A DNA stretch of 31,728 bases, taken from the NCBI GenBank assembly GCA_002298915.1, contig DBML01000028.1, forward strand, positions 1 to 31,728. The letters are read 5' to 3'. The position numbers were made by a program, and so were the translations under genes. Position 1 is the stretch's first letter. Every line of letters begins with the position of its first letter. Source of the stretch: Clostridium sp. UBA699. GTDB taxonomy: Bacteria; Bacillota; Clostridia; Clostridiales; Clostridiaceae. Shown here piece after piece: positions 1 through 7,895 of the stretch. The notes beneath the pieces are model-generated. The model was not told the DNA's origin. It worked only from the letters and a program-made list of their open reading frames with translations, and made no database searches.

Positions 1-10
1 TGTTTAATTT

Positions 11-20
11 TCAAAGACCA
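11..20 (-). promoter_or_regulatory. boxA-like element of an rRNA operon leader
   Basis: Read on the minus strand the first 20 bases give TGGTCTTTGA followed by AAATTAAACA. This is the conserved boxA/leader motif found just before 16S genes in Bacillota, where NusB/S10 antitermination factors bind. It sits about 40 bases downstream of a good promoter on the same strand (64-92). The inference is that an rRNA operon begins just beyond base 1 of the window. No rRNA sequence itself is present. Confidence 0.6.
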
Positions 21-58
21 TTTTGCTGTTGTAACACAGCTGTTCCGCTTGGGGAACT

Positions 59-115
59 ATTATAGAATACCACACCATTTAACCTGTGTCAACACATTTT
101 TTTCATCATTTTTTT
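59..115 (-). promoter_or_regulatory. rRNA-type promoter with UP element
   Basis: On the minus strand there is a perfect -35 TTGACA (87-92), a 17-base spacer and a -10 TATTCT (64-69). A TATAAT overlaps immediately downstream (59-64). Upstream of the -35 are two runs of seven A (97-103 and 109-115), spaced about one helical turn apart, as in UP elements that bind the RNA polymerase alpha subunit. The transcript would start near 57 and run out of the window through the boxA-like leader. This is the architecture of a strong stable-RNA promoter. Confidence 0.7.
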
Positions 116-343
116 ATGATTCTGTGCTCGTATCCCGCTCGCTGTCTGCGTTTCCGTGACAACGAAGATTAGTTTACCAAATCTGCGGTCACCTTTTTTT
201 AACCTTTTATTCATAATTTCAAAATAGAACGCATAATGCTAAGTTTTTCTCCTTTTTCCTCGCTTTAACTCATATTGATACTCCAGGGTAAGTTTGCCTT
301 TTTTGTGCGAATAATCATCCGGAGTTCTCAGCCGTTATCAACG
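116..343. other. intergenic stretch without a recognisable gene
   Basis: Between the UP element of the rRNA-type promoter and the terminator of the PhzF gene I find no convincing gene. It contains scattered A/T runs on the minus strand. I looked for a second tandem rRNA promoter and saw no -35/-10 pair with acceptable spacing. Confidence 0.4.
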
Positions 344-369
344 AAAAAGGGCCTCTCGGGCCCCTTTTC
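344..369 (-). terminator. intrinsic terminator of the PhzF-like gene
   Basis: On the minus strand a G/C-rich hairpin (AAAAGGGGCCC, short loop, GGCCCTTTTT, with one bulged C) ends in a run of five T, about 15 bases past the stop codon at 384. It separates the PhzF gene from the rRNA-type promoter downstream. Confidence 0.7.
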
Positions 370-383
370 CTATGCTTTCTTAA

Positions 384-1163
384 TCAGACGAATATCTCCC
401 CCTGCATGTAAAGCACTGCTTTTCCGCTCATGTTCACCCTGTCGCCCAGCTGCTCGCAGTAGAGCGTGCCTCTTCTTTCCGAAAGCTGCACAGCCTTCAG
501 CTCCTTCCTGCCGAGCTTTTCCGCCCAGTAAGGTATCAGGTTGCTGTGCGCCGATCCTGTTACTGGGTCCTCGTTCACTCCCAGCTTTGGGTAGAAGCAC
601 CTCGATACGAAGTCCGCCTCATTGCCCTTCGCGGTCACTATGACCCCGAGCCCGTCCGCAAGCCCCTTTATCATTTCGAAGTCCGGCTTGAGATTAAGAA
701 CAGTCTCCTCGTCCTTAAGAAGGACCATCAGGTCCCTCGCCAGGTACACCTCCAGGGCTTCGGCGCCGAGAGCTTCCTCAAGCCTGTTCGGGACGGCTAT
801 CCTGTCGGGCATTATGGAAGGGAAGTTCATCGTGTAGAACTCTCCTTCGCTGTGAACCTCGAGTATGCCGCTCAGCGTGTCGAAATGCATGTCCTTTATC
901 CCAGGGTCGACGAAGTTCCTTACGACGCAGGCCGTCCCAAGGGTGGCGTGGCCGCACAGGTTTATCTCCGCCTTTGGGGTGAACCACTTCAGGTCGTACT
1001 GGCCCGCGCTCCTCCTGTAGAGGAAGGCAGTCTCAGAAAGGTTGTTCTCCGAAGCTATCTTCTGCATGGTTGCAGCCTCCAGCTTCTCCTCCAGCACGCA
1101 CACCCCTGCAGGATTTCCCTGGAACACCTTATCCGCAAACGCATCAACAACATAGTACCTCAT
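384..1163 (-). CDS. PhzF family isomerase/epimerase-like protein
   Basis: This 259-residue protein belongs to the PhzF family, which has the diaminopimelate epimerase fold. Family members isomerise small metabolites (PhzF itself acts in phenazine synthesis), but the substrate of most members, including this one, is unknown. Visible marks are an N-terminal VDAFADKVFQGNPAGV stretch, SENNLSETAFL with the family's catalytic glutamate (about residue 44), GHATLGTA near residue 70, and GVNEDPVTGSAH in the second half. An ATG two codons upstream (1167-1169) abuts GGAGGT with no spacing. The ATG at 1161-1163 lies six bases past GGAGGT, so I chose it. It follows the DHFR-like gene by 55 bases on the same strand and has its own terminator. 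No phenazine genes are nearby, so a phenazine role is unlikely. Confidence 0.88.
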   Translation of the reverse strand: MRYYVVDAFADKVFQGNPAGVCVLEEKLEAATMQKIASENNLSETAFLYRRSAGQYDLKWFTPKAEINLCGHATLGTACVVRNFVDPGIKDMHFDTLSGILEVHSEGEFYTMNFPSIMPDRIAVPNRLEEALGAEALEVYLARDLMVLLKDEETVLNLKPDFEMIKGLADGLGVIVTAKGNEADFVSRCFYPKLGVNEDPVTGSAHSNLIPYWAEKLGRKELKAVQLSERRGTLYCEQLGDRVNMSGKAVLYMQGEIFV

Positions 1164-1218
1164 ATCCATACCTCCAAACTATTATTTGTCCATAATTCAA
1201 TGATAAAGCCATCAGCTT

Positions 1219-1755
1219 TTACAAGCAATCATGTTTTCTCTCATATCTCAGCTGCACCAGCCCTGAATCGTACGCCCTTGACGAGACAAGCCTGAGCTTG
1301 AGGAATATTTCGTGCTCAAGGAAAAGCCTCGTGCCGCTCCCTATAAGCACCGGCAAAATGGAGATTACGTATTCGTCTATCAGGTCCCTCTCCAGGAACT
1401 CCCTGACCACCTCCGCCCCTCCGTCCAGGAATATGTCCTTGCCTTCCTCGTTCCTGAGCCTCCAGACGAGCTCCCCAAGGTTGCCGCCGTAGAACTCAGG
1501 GTTGCCTTCCGCCTCCCGCCTCTTCCTCGAAATCACGTAGCACTTCTTGTCTGGATGTGGGAAGCCGATGCCGAAGGACATCACCTTGTCGTAGGTCTTC
1601 CTCCCCATGATGACGGTGTCGACCGATTTGATGAATTCCCCGTAGCCGTAGTCCTCTCCTTCCCGGGCCGCCATGTCGAGCCAGCCTAGGTCGCCGCCTT
1701 CCCCCGCGATGTAGCCGTCCAGGCTCTGTGCGATGTACAGTACAACCTTTCTCAA
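1219..1755 (-). CDS. dihydrofolate reductase family protein (RibD C-terminal-like)
   Basis: This 178-residue protein is of the DHFR/RibD C-terminal superfamily, NAD(P)H-dependent reductases similar to Bacillus YwjB/YyaP. Marks are VVLYIAQSLDGYIA at the N-terminus, DTVIMGRKTYDKV (nucleotide-binding region), IFLDGGAEVVREFLERDLIDEYVISILPVLIGSGTRLF, and a C-terminal GLVQLRYER strand. Whether it reduces folate or another substrate cannot be told. A GTG at 1764 lies inside the Shine-Dalgarno sequence. The TTG at 1753-1755 stands eight bases past GGGAGG and starts the protein exactly at the first beta strand, so I chose it. The ribosome binding site lies directly behind the gyrA terminator, leaving no room for a promoter. 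Confidence 0.85.
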   Translation of the reverse strand: MRKVVLYIAQSLDGYIAGEGGDLGWLDMAAREGEDYGYGEFIKSVDTVIMGRKTYDKVMSFGIGFPHPDKKCYVISRKRREAEGNPEFYGGNLGELVWRLRNEEGKDIFLDGGAEVVREFLERDLIDEYVISILPVLIGSGTRLFLEHEIFLKLRLVSSRAYDSGLVQLRYERKHDCL

Positions 1756-1772
1756 TGAAAGCACCTCCCTGT

Positions 1773-1805
1773 AAAAAAAATCAGGAGCTGAAAAACAACT
1801 CCTGA
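1773..1805 (-). terminator. intrinsic terminator after gyrA
   Basis: On the minus strand a 10-bp stem (one G-U pair) from TCAGGAGTTG and CAGCTCCTGA encloses a TTTTT loop and is followed by eight T. It begins 25 bases after the gyrA stop codon. It is a textbook Rho-independent terminator. Confidence 0.92.
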
Positions 1806-1829
1806 CCTCAATTTAATGCTTATTCTTTT

Positions 1830-4277
1830 TTATTCCTCAGCTTCTTCTTCGTCGCCGTTGCAGCAGATCTTCGCTATAGCAACGACCTTCTCGTCCTCCA
1901 GAGACCTCATGAGGGTTACCCCCATGGCGTTCCTGCTGGTCGACGATATGTCAGCCACGTTTATCCTTATAGCAACGTTGTTGTTGTTTATGAGCATCAT
2001 CTCGTCGCCCTCGCTGACGAACCTGGCACCTACAACCTTGCCGGTCTTCTCGGTAACCTTGTAGGTTATTATGCCTTTTCCGCCCCTGTGGTGCATAGTG
2101 TACTCCGACACAGGCGTCCTCTTTCCGAAGCCGTTCTCGCTGACAACCAGGATCTCCTGGTCCTCAACGACTATGTCCATTGAAACCACGCTGTCGCCTT
2201 CCCTGAGCGTTATCGCCTTGACTCCGCTGGCGGTCCTTCCCATAGGCCTTACGTCGTTCTCGTCGAACCTTATGGCGTAGCCGTCCTGGGTTATCTCGAC
2301 TATCTCGCTGTCACCTGTGGTGAGCTTCGCGCTTATCAGCTCGTCGCCTTCCCTGAGGTTTATGGCGTTCAGCCCGTTCTTCCTTATGCTGGAGTACTCG
2401 GTGAGAGGCGTCTTCTTTATTATGCCGTTCTTCGTTGCCATAATGAGGAAGCTGTTCGCGTCGAACTCCTTGAGGCTGATGCCTGTCTCTATCTTCTCGT
2501 CCTGCTCAAGCGGAAGGAGGTTTATCATGTTCATGCCTTTGGCGGTCCTTCCTGCCTCAGGTATCTCGTAGCCCTTGAGCTTGTAAACCTTGCCCCTGTT
2601 CGTGAAGAAGAGTATGTCGTTGTGTGTCGATGTCACGAACATGGCCTCAACGAAGTCGTCCTCCTTCGTCGATGTGGCCTGTATGCCCTTTCCGCCCCTC
2701 TTCTGCGAGGAGTACGTGTCGGCTGTCTGCCTCTTGATGTATCCCGCGTGGGTAAGGGTGATCACGACCTCCTGCTCCTCTATGAGGTCCTCTATGTCTA
2801 TCTCGTTGGTGTTCCTCTGGATCTCCGTCCTTCTCTCGTCGCCGTACCTGGCCCTTATCTCGAGAAGCTCGTCCTTTATAATCTTTAATACCAACTCTTC
2901 CTTCTCAAGGACTTCCTTGAGGTAGGCAATGAGCTTCATCAGCTCGCTGTACTCATCCTCGATCTTGTCCCTCTCCAGGCCAGTGAGCCTCTGCAGCCTC
3001 ATCTCCAGGATGGCCTGCGCCTGCTTCTCGGAAAGGGCGAACTTCTCCATGAGCCCGTTCCTTGCGACCTCGGTCGTCTTAGATGCCCTGATGAGGGCTA
3101 TGACCTCGTCTATGTGGTCCAGGGCTATCCTGAGGCCCTCCAGAATGTGGGCCCTGGCGGAGGCCTTGTCCAGCTCGAACTGGCTCCTCCTCCTTATGAC
3201 TTCCTTCTGGTGGTTCAGGTAGTGAACGAGTATCTGCTTCAGGTTGAGTACCTGCGGCTCGTTGTTGACAAGCGCCAGCATTATTATGCCGAAGGAGTCC
3301 TGCATCTTCGTGTGCTTGTAGAGCTGGTTCAAGAGGACGTTAGGGTTCGCGTCCCTCTTCACCTCGATGACTATCCTCATCCCGTCCCTGTCGGACTCGT
3401 CCCTTAGGTCCGATATGCCTTCGATCTTCTTCAGCTTGACGAGCTCGGCTATGTTCTCGATGAGCCTAGCCTTGTTGACCTGGTAAGGGAGCTCGGTAAC
3501 CACTATCCTGTGGCGTCCCCTCTCCTCTTCTATCTCAGTCCTCGACCTTACGACGACCTTTCCTCTTCCCGTCTCGTAGGCCTCCCTGATGCCGGCAGTG
3601 CCGAGGATTATCCCCGCAGTCGGGAAATCAGGACCCTTTATGTGGGCCATGAGCTCCATGACAGTAACGTCAGGGTCTTCAATCAGGGCTGATACTCCGT
3701 CAATTACCTCGCACAGGTTGTGCGGAGGTATGTTCGTTGCCATACCAACCGCTATTCCTGAGGATCCGTTTACGAGCAGGTTCGGGAACCTGGACGGAAG
3801 CACCGAAGGCTCCATCTCCTCGCCGTCGAAGTTAGGCACGAAGTCTACCGTGTTCTTGTTTATGTCCCTGAGCATCTCCACGGTGATCTTGTTCATCTTG
3901 GCTTCCGTGTACCTCATGGCAGCTGCGGAGTCTCCGTCTACGGAACCGAAGTTTCCGTGTCCGTCAACGAGCAGGTACCTTATAGAGAAGTCCTGCGCAA
4001 GCCTTACGAGAGCGTCGTAAACCGACGTATCGCCGTGAGGGTGGTACTTACCCAAGACGTCTCCGACGATCCTGGCGCATTTCCTGTAGCCCTTATCCGG
4101 AGTCAGTCCCAGCTCCTGCATGGAGTAGAGAATCCTTCTGTGGACAGGCTTGAGCCCGTCCCTTACGTCCGGCAAGGCCCTTCCCACTATTACGCTCATG
4201 GCGTAATCTATATAGCATTTTTTCATCTCATGGCTTATCTCAGCGGGCAATACTTTTCCTTCGTTCTTGTTTTCCAT
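1830..4277 (-). CDS. gyrA: DNA gyrase subunit A
   Basis: GyrA cuts and rejoins both DNA strands and, with GyrB, introduces negative supercoils. The 815-residue length is typical. Marks are PDVRDGLKPVHRRILYSM near residue 37, the active-site tyrosine Y123 in AAMRYTEAKM, and QKRGGKG, the GyrA box needed for DNA wrapping. Six repeated C-terminal blade motifs and an acidic tail follow. The quinolone-determining region reads HPHGDTSVYD, with Thr84 at the E. coli Ser83 position and Asp88 at the Asp87 position, so no classic resistance substitution is seen. The ATG follows a GAGGTGG ribosome binding site. The gene lies 15 bases after gyrB, so the two are surely co-transcribed, and it ends at a strong terminator. 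Confidence 0.98.
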   Translation of the reverse strand: MENKNEGKVLPAEISHEMKKCYIDYAMSVIVGRALPDVRDGLKPVHRRILYSMQELGLTPDKGYRKCARIVGDVLGKYHPHGDTSVYDALVRLAQDFSIRYLLVDGHGNFGSVDGDSAAAMRYTEAKMNKITVEMLRDINKNTVDFVPNFDGEEMEPSVLPSRFPNLLVNGSSGIAVGMATNIPPHNLCEVIDGVSALIEDPDVTVMELMAHIKGPDFPTAGIILGTAGIREAYETGRGKVVVRSRTEIEEERGRHRIVVTELPYQVNKARLIENIAELVKLKKIEGISDLRDESDRDGMRIVIEVKRDANPNVLLNQLYKHTKMQDSFGIIMLALVNNEPQVLNLKQILVHYLNHQKEVIRRRSQFELDKASARAHILEGLRIALDHIDEVIALIRASKTTEVARNGLMEKFALSEKQAQAILEMRLQRLTGLERDKIEDEYSELMKLIAYLKEVLEKEELVLKIIKDELLEIRARYGDERRTEIQRNTNEIDIEDLIEEQEVVITLTHAGYIKRQTADTYSSQKRGGKGIQATSTKEDDFVEAMFVTSTHNDILFFTNRGKVYKLKGYEIPEAGRTAKGMNMINLLPLEQDEKIETGISLKEFDANSFLIMATKNGIIKKTPLTEYSSIRKNGLNAINLREGDELISAKLTTGDSEIVEITQDGYAIRFDENDVRPMGRTASGVKAITLREGDSVVSMDIVVEDQEILVVSENGFGKRTPVSEYTMHHRGGKGIITYKVTEKTGKVVGARFVSEGDEMMLINNNNVAIRINVADISSTSRNAMGVTLMRSLEDEKVVAIAKICCNGDEEEAEE

Positions 4278-4292
4278 CTATTCCACCTCATT

Positions 4293-6215
4293 CTAGATAT
4301 CAAGGTTCACTACCTTTTTAGCATTTTTCTGTATGAACTCCCTCCTAGGCTCGACCTTGTCGCCCATAAGGATGGTGAATATCTCGTCCGCGGCAATGGC
4401 GTCGTCGATAGTCGCCCTGAGAAGGATTCTCTTTTCAGGATCCATGGTAGTGTCCCAGAGCTGCTCAGCGTTCATCTCTCCGAGACCCTTGTATCTCTGT
4501 ATGTCAGTGCTGCTGTCCTTGCCGCCAAGCTCGGCAAGCAGTCTCTCAAGTTCTTTGTCCGTGTAAACGTAGTGGTCCTTCTTCTGCTTCGTCACCTTGT
4601 AGAGAGGCGGCTGAGCGATGTATACGTGGCCCTTCTCCACCATCTCCCTCATGTACCTGTAGAAGAACGTGAGGAGCAGTGTCCTTATGTGGGCTCCGTC
4701 CACGTCGGCGTCCGTCATTATGATTATCCTGTGGTACCTGAGCTTTTCGGTGTCGAAGTCCTTGCCTATGCCGGCACCGAAGGCCGTTATCATGGCTGAG
4801 ATCATCTCCGAGTTCAGTATCTTGTCAAGCCTCTGCTTCTCAACGTTCATGATCTTTCCCCTGAGAGGCAGTATGGCCTGGAACCTCCTGTTCCTTCCCT
4901 GCTTGGCAGAGCCTCCCGCGGAGTCTCCCTCGACGATGTAAATCTCGCACTCGGAAGGGTCCTTGGAGGAGCAGTCAGCCAGCTTTCCTGGAAGGGACGT
5001 GCTCTCGAGGACGGATTTCCTCCTTGTGAGCTCCCTTGCCTTCCTTGCAGCCTCCCTGGCCCTTGAGGCCATGAGTGACTTTTCGAGTATGACCTTGCCA
5101 ACTGCAGGGTTCTCCTCAAGGAAGTTGCTGAGGCCTTCGCCCACGACGCTGTCGACTATTCCCCTTACCTCGGAGTTGCCTAGCTTCGTCTTAGTCTGTC
5201 CCTCGAACTGCGGCTCAAGGAGCTTGACCGAAATGACGGTCGTAAGGCCTTCCCTGATGTCTTCGCCTGTGAGGTTCTTGTCGCTGTCCTTAAGGAAGCC
5301 GTACTTCTTGGCGTAGTCGTTGAACACCCTCGTGAGCGCGGTCTTGAAGCCCACGACGTGGCTTCCTCCCTCTACTGTGTCTATGTTGTTGGCGAACGAG
5401 AATATGTTCTCGTTGTAGCTGTCGTTGTACTGGAGAGCTATCTCTACGTATATGTCGTCCTTCTTCTTCTCGAAGTAGACGGGCTCCTTGTGGAGCGTCT
5501 CCTTGTTCCTGTTTAGGTAGGCCACGAAGGACTTTATGCCGCCCTCGTAGTGGAACTCCTCCGACTTGCCTTCCGGCCTCTCGTCTGCGAGTGTTATCCT
5601 GATGCCCTTGTTGAGGAACGCGAGCTCCCTGAGCCTCTGCGCAAGTGTGTCGTAGTCGTACTCCAGCTCCTCGAATATCTCCGGGTCAGGCTTGAAGTAG
5701 GTCTTGGTGCCCGTTCCGCCCGTGCTGTAGTCGCCTACCACGTCGAGGCCGGTCATGGTCTTTCCCCTCTCGTACCTCTGCCTCCAGATGTGGCCTTCCC
5801 TTCTGACCTCCACCTCGCAAACCTCTGAAAGAGCGTTAACTACGGACGCGCCTACACCGTGGAGTCCTCCGGAAACCTTGTAGCCTCCGCCTCCGAACTT
5901 TCCTCCGGCGTGGAGCACCGTCATTATTACCTCCACTGTAGGCTTGCCCATCTTAGGGTGCATGCCTACAGGCATGCCTCTTCCGTCGTCGGAAACCGTG
6001 ATCGAGTTGTCCTCGTGTATCGCGACCCTAATGTTCTTGCAGTAGCCTGCCAGAGCTTCGTCTATGCTGTTGTCAACTATTTCGTATACGAGATGATGGA
6101 GTCCTCTCGGCCCTGTCGTGCCGATGTACATTCCCGGCCTTTTCCTTACCGCCTCAAGGCCCTCCAGGACCTGGATCTGACTCTCGTCATAACTCTGCTT
6201 CTTGTCTTCTGACAT
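4293..6215 (-). CDS. gyrB: DNA gyrase subunit B
   Basis: GyrB is the ATPase subunit of gyrase. The 640-residue protein shows the GHKL ATPase motifs DNSIDEALAGYC, VSDDGRGMPVG and GGLHGVGASVVNALS. The Toprim segment has EGDSAGGSAKQGR, PLRGKIMNVE and MTDADVDGAHIRTL, the last carrying the metal-binding aspartates. The C-terminal RYKGLGEMNAEQLW signature is intact. The length matches Gram-positive GyrB without the extra insertion seen in E. coli. The start follows GGGAGGTACACT. It sits between remB and gyrA on the minus strand, co-directional with replication from oriC. Confidence 0.98.
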   Translation of the reverse strand: MSEDKKQSYDESQIQVLEGLEAVRKRPGMYIGTTGPRGLHHLVYEIVDNSIDEALAGYCKNIRVAIHEDNSITVSDDGRGMPVGMHPKMGKPTVEVIMTVLHAGGKFGGGGYKVSGGLHGVGASVVNALSEVCEVEVRREGHIWRQRYERGKTMTGLDVVGDYSTGGTGTKTYFKPDPEIFEELEYDYDTLAQRLRELAFLNKGIRITLADERPEGKSEEFHYEGGIKSFVAYLNRNKETLHKEPVYFEKKKDDIYVEIALQYNDSYNENIFSFANNIDTVEGGSHVVGFKTALTRVFNDYAKKYGFLKDSDKNLTGEDIREGLTTVISVKLLEPQFEGQTKTKLGNSEVRGIVDSVVGEGLSNFLEENPAVGKVILEKSLMASRAREAARKARELTRRKSVLESTSLPGKLADCSSKDPSECEIYIVEGDSAGGSAKQGRNRRFQAILPLRGKIMNVEKQRLDKILNSEMISAMITAFGAGIGKDFDTEKLRYHRIIIMTDADVDGAHIRTLLLTFFYRYMREMVEKGHVYIAQPPLYKVTKQKKDHYVYTDKELERLLAELGGKDSSTDIQRYKGLGEMNAEQLWDTTMDPEKRILLRATIDDAIAADEIFTILMGDKVEPRREFIQKNAKKVVNLDI

Positions 6216-6248
6216 AGTGTACCTCCCGTTTTATGTGATGCCGACGGA

Positions 6249-6512
6249 TTACAGCTCGTAATTTATCGACTTTGTTCTCTTGGCAAGCGTGCTTGATGAT
6301 ATCGGCGACAGGAATATCTTGCTCTTCTTGTCGACCTCGGCGATGACGAACGATTTCGGCTTGTCGCTGGTGACCCTCGATACGAACCCGTCCTCCTCTG
6401 CCATCCTAAGGAACTGGATCGTGTCGGAGCTGTACATGGATGTCTCCATGTCAAATATCCCTATTATGTCCTTTACCGGCACCACTACATTTTCACCCAA
6501 ATGTAAAAACAT
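6249..6512 (-). CDS. remB: DUF370 family regulator, RemB/YaaB-like
   Basis: This 87-residue DUF370 protein (MFLHLGENVVVPVKDIIGIFDMET at the N-terminus) is homologous to the small DNA-binding matrix regulators RemA and RemB. The position between recF and gyrB is exactly that of B. subtilis remB (yaaB), which is why I use that symbol. The B. subtilis role in biofilm matrix control may not hold in an anaerobe. The start has a GGGGAGG site. The gene is 16 bases behind recF and 33 bases ahead of gyrB, so it is part of the same transcript. Confidence 0.85.
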   Translation of the reverse strand: MFLHLGENVVVPVKDIIGIFDMETSMYSSDTIQFLRMAEEDGFVSRVTSDKPKSFVIAEVDKKSKIFLSPISSSTLAKRTKSINYEL

Positions 6513-6528
6513 GAATTGATCCTCCCCG

Positions 6529-7605
6529 CTATTCGTATTTTTTCACGCTGCCGACGCTGACCATGTAGATGGCAGCCCCTTCCTCCAGGTATTCCTTTAT
6601 GTCCGAAATGCCTGTGCAGGTGATTATTGTTTGTATGCTGTTTATCGAATTAAGTATGTATCTCTGCCTGTTTATGTCAAGCTCAGAAAGCACGTCGTCC
6701 AGCAGCAGCACGGGGTACTCGCCCGTCATCTCCCTGATTATCTCGATGGTGGCGAACTTGATAGTAAGCACCGATGTCCTCTGCTGACCCTGAGAGCCGT
6801 AGCTCCTTGTGTCTATCCCGTTTATGCTTATGTCAAAATCGTCCCTGTGGGGTCCGACGGAGGTGGTCTTTCTTTCGAAGTCCCTCTCCCTGTTCTCCAA
6901 AAGGCTTTTCCTAATATCCCCGGCTCCGCAGGTGATGTACTTGAAGCGTATCTCCTCCCTGCCCGAGGTTATGTCCCTGTGTATGCCCTGACCTTTTTGG
7001 TTGAGCATTTCTATAAATTTCTGCCTCTCCGAGATTATGTAGCTGCCGTAGCCCGCTATCTGCTCGTCGTAGATGTCGAGGATGTCGCTGTTCATCTGCC
7101 GCCATTTTTTCAAGGCGGAGTTCCTCTCCTCCAGCACCTTGTTGTACTGCACGAGGTTGTAGTAGTACTTCTTGTTGAGCTTGCACAGCTCGATGTCCAT
7201 GAACCTCCTCCTGTGGGAAGGGGATTCCTTGACGATCTTGAGGTCCTCCGGGGAGAACATGACGACGTTGAGTATGCCTATCAGGTCCGAAACCTTTGAC
7301 ATCTTTATGGAGTTTATGCTCATGGTCTTCTTGCCTTCCCTCGGGATCGTTATGTCTATCCTCTTGTCCAGCCTTTCCTTGGCCACGTGGACGCTTATTG
7401 AAGCCTCTCTCTGGTCCCACCTTATGAGCTCTTTGTCCTTGTTCGTCCTGTGCGATTTTCCAATGCTGCAGAAATAGATGCTTTCCAGTATGTTGGTCTT
7501 TCCCTGGGCGTTGTCGCCTATGAAGACATTCACTTTGGAGTTCAGCTCTATAAAAAGTTCATCGTAGTTCCTGTAGTTTTTAAGCCTTAAATATTTAACA
7601 TACAT
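6529..7605 (-). CDS. recF: DNA replication and repair protein RecF
   Basis: RecF is an SMC-like ATPase that loads RecA at single-strand gaps. In this 358-residue form the Walker A is GDNAQGKTN at residues 30-38. The ABC-type signature region YGSQGQQRTSVL and the Walker B VLLLDDVLSELD stand in the last third. A GTG at 7612-7614 would add three residues. The ATG at 7603-7605 gives the usual start (MYVKYLRLKNYRNY) and has GGGTG about six bases upstream, so I chose it although the ribosome binding site is weak. A hairpin and a -10-like TATAAT separate it from yaaA, so it may have its own promoter. Confidence 0.96.
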   Translation of the reverse strand: MYVKYLRLKNYRNYDELFIELNSKVNVFIGDNAQGKTNILESIYFCSIGKSHRTNKDKELIRWDQREASISVHVAKERLDKRIDITIPREGKKTMSINSIKMSKVSDLIGILNVVMFSPEDLKIVKESPSHRRRFMDIELCKLNKKYYYNLVQYNKVLEERNSALKKWRQMNSDILDIYDEQIAGYGSYIISERQKFIEMLNQKGQGIHRDITSGREEIRFKYITCGAGDIRKSLLENRERDFERKTTSVGPHRDDFDISINGIDTRSYGSQGQQRTSVLTIKFATIEIIREMTGEYPVLLLDDVLSELDINRQRYILNSINSIQTIITCTGISDIKEYLEEGAAIYMVSVGSVKKYE

Positions 7606-7623
7606 AAAAAACACCCAATTTTT

Positions 7624-7629
7624 ATTATA
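7624..7629 (-). promoter_or_regulatory. possible -10 element ahead of recF-remB-gyrBA
   Basis: A perfect TATAAT is present on the minus strand about 20 bases before the recF start. The -35 region is poor (TATGTT-like at 17 bases). It could give recF-remB-gyrB-gyrA transcription independent of dnaA-dnaN. A-T richness alone could also produce the match. Confidence 0.35.
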
Positions 7630-7638
7630 ACATAAATT

Positions 7639-7666
7639 GGCCCTTAAACATAAGGGCCGTTTTTTT
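7639..7666 (+). terminator. hairpin between yaaA and recF, T-tract on the plus strand
   Basis: A perfect 8-bp stem GGCCCTTA / TAAGGGCC with loop AACA is followed on the plus strand by G and seven T. This orientation is opposite to all surrounding genes. On the gene-bearing strand the sequence after the stem (AATTTATG) is a poor U-tract, so the transcript could read through or pause. It may stop antisense transcription. Confidence 0.5.
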
Positions 7667-7874
7667 ACTGCACGATTTTGTAAGTTTCTCCCTGGAACTC
7701 AACGATGTCCCCGTAGGTCAGCTTTTTGCCTCTCCTGGTCTCCACCTCTCCGTTCACCTTGACGAGCCCGTCCTGCACGTAAATCTTGGCTTCGGAGCCG
7801 AGAGAAACCGCGCCGCACCATTTCAGGAACGAGTCCAGCTTTATTATTTCAGTGTTTATCTTAACTTCGATCAT
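7665..7874 (-). CDS. yaaA: S4-domain RNA-binding protein YaaA
   Basis: This 69-residue protein is made of a single S4 RNA-binding domain (LDSFLKWCGAVSLGSEAKIYVQDGLVKVNGEVETRRGKKL). The dnaN-yaaA-recF position is the one seen in B. subtilis, where YaaA has been linked to 50S ribosome assembly. The start follows AGGAGGAT at good spacing, 21 bases after dnaN, which suggests co-transcription with dnaN. Confidence 0.9.
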   Translation of the reverse strand: MIEVKINTEIIKLDSFLKWCGAVSLGSEAKIYVQDGLVKVNGEVETRRGKKLTYGDIVEFQGETYKIVQ

Positions 7875-7895
7875 TTCGTTTATCCTCCTATGGCT

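Noticed and set aside
120..300. Second tandem rRNA promoter
   Set aside because: TTGAAA- and TTGGTA-like hexamers exist on minus but lack a -10 at 16-18 bases.
3957..4799. Open frame of 280 codons on the plus strand across the gyrA-gyrB junction
   Set aside because: It lies wholly opposite two unmistakable genes, has no family similarity, and is explained by the same codon bias.
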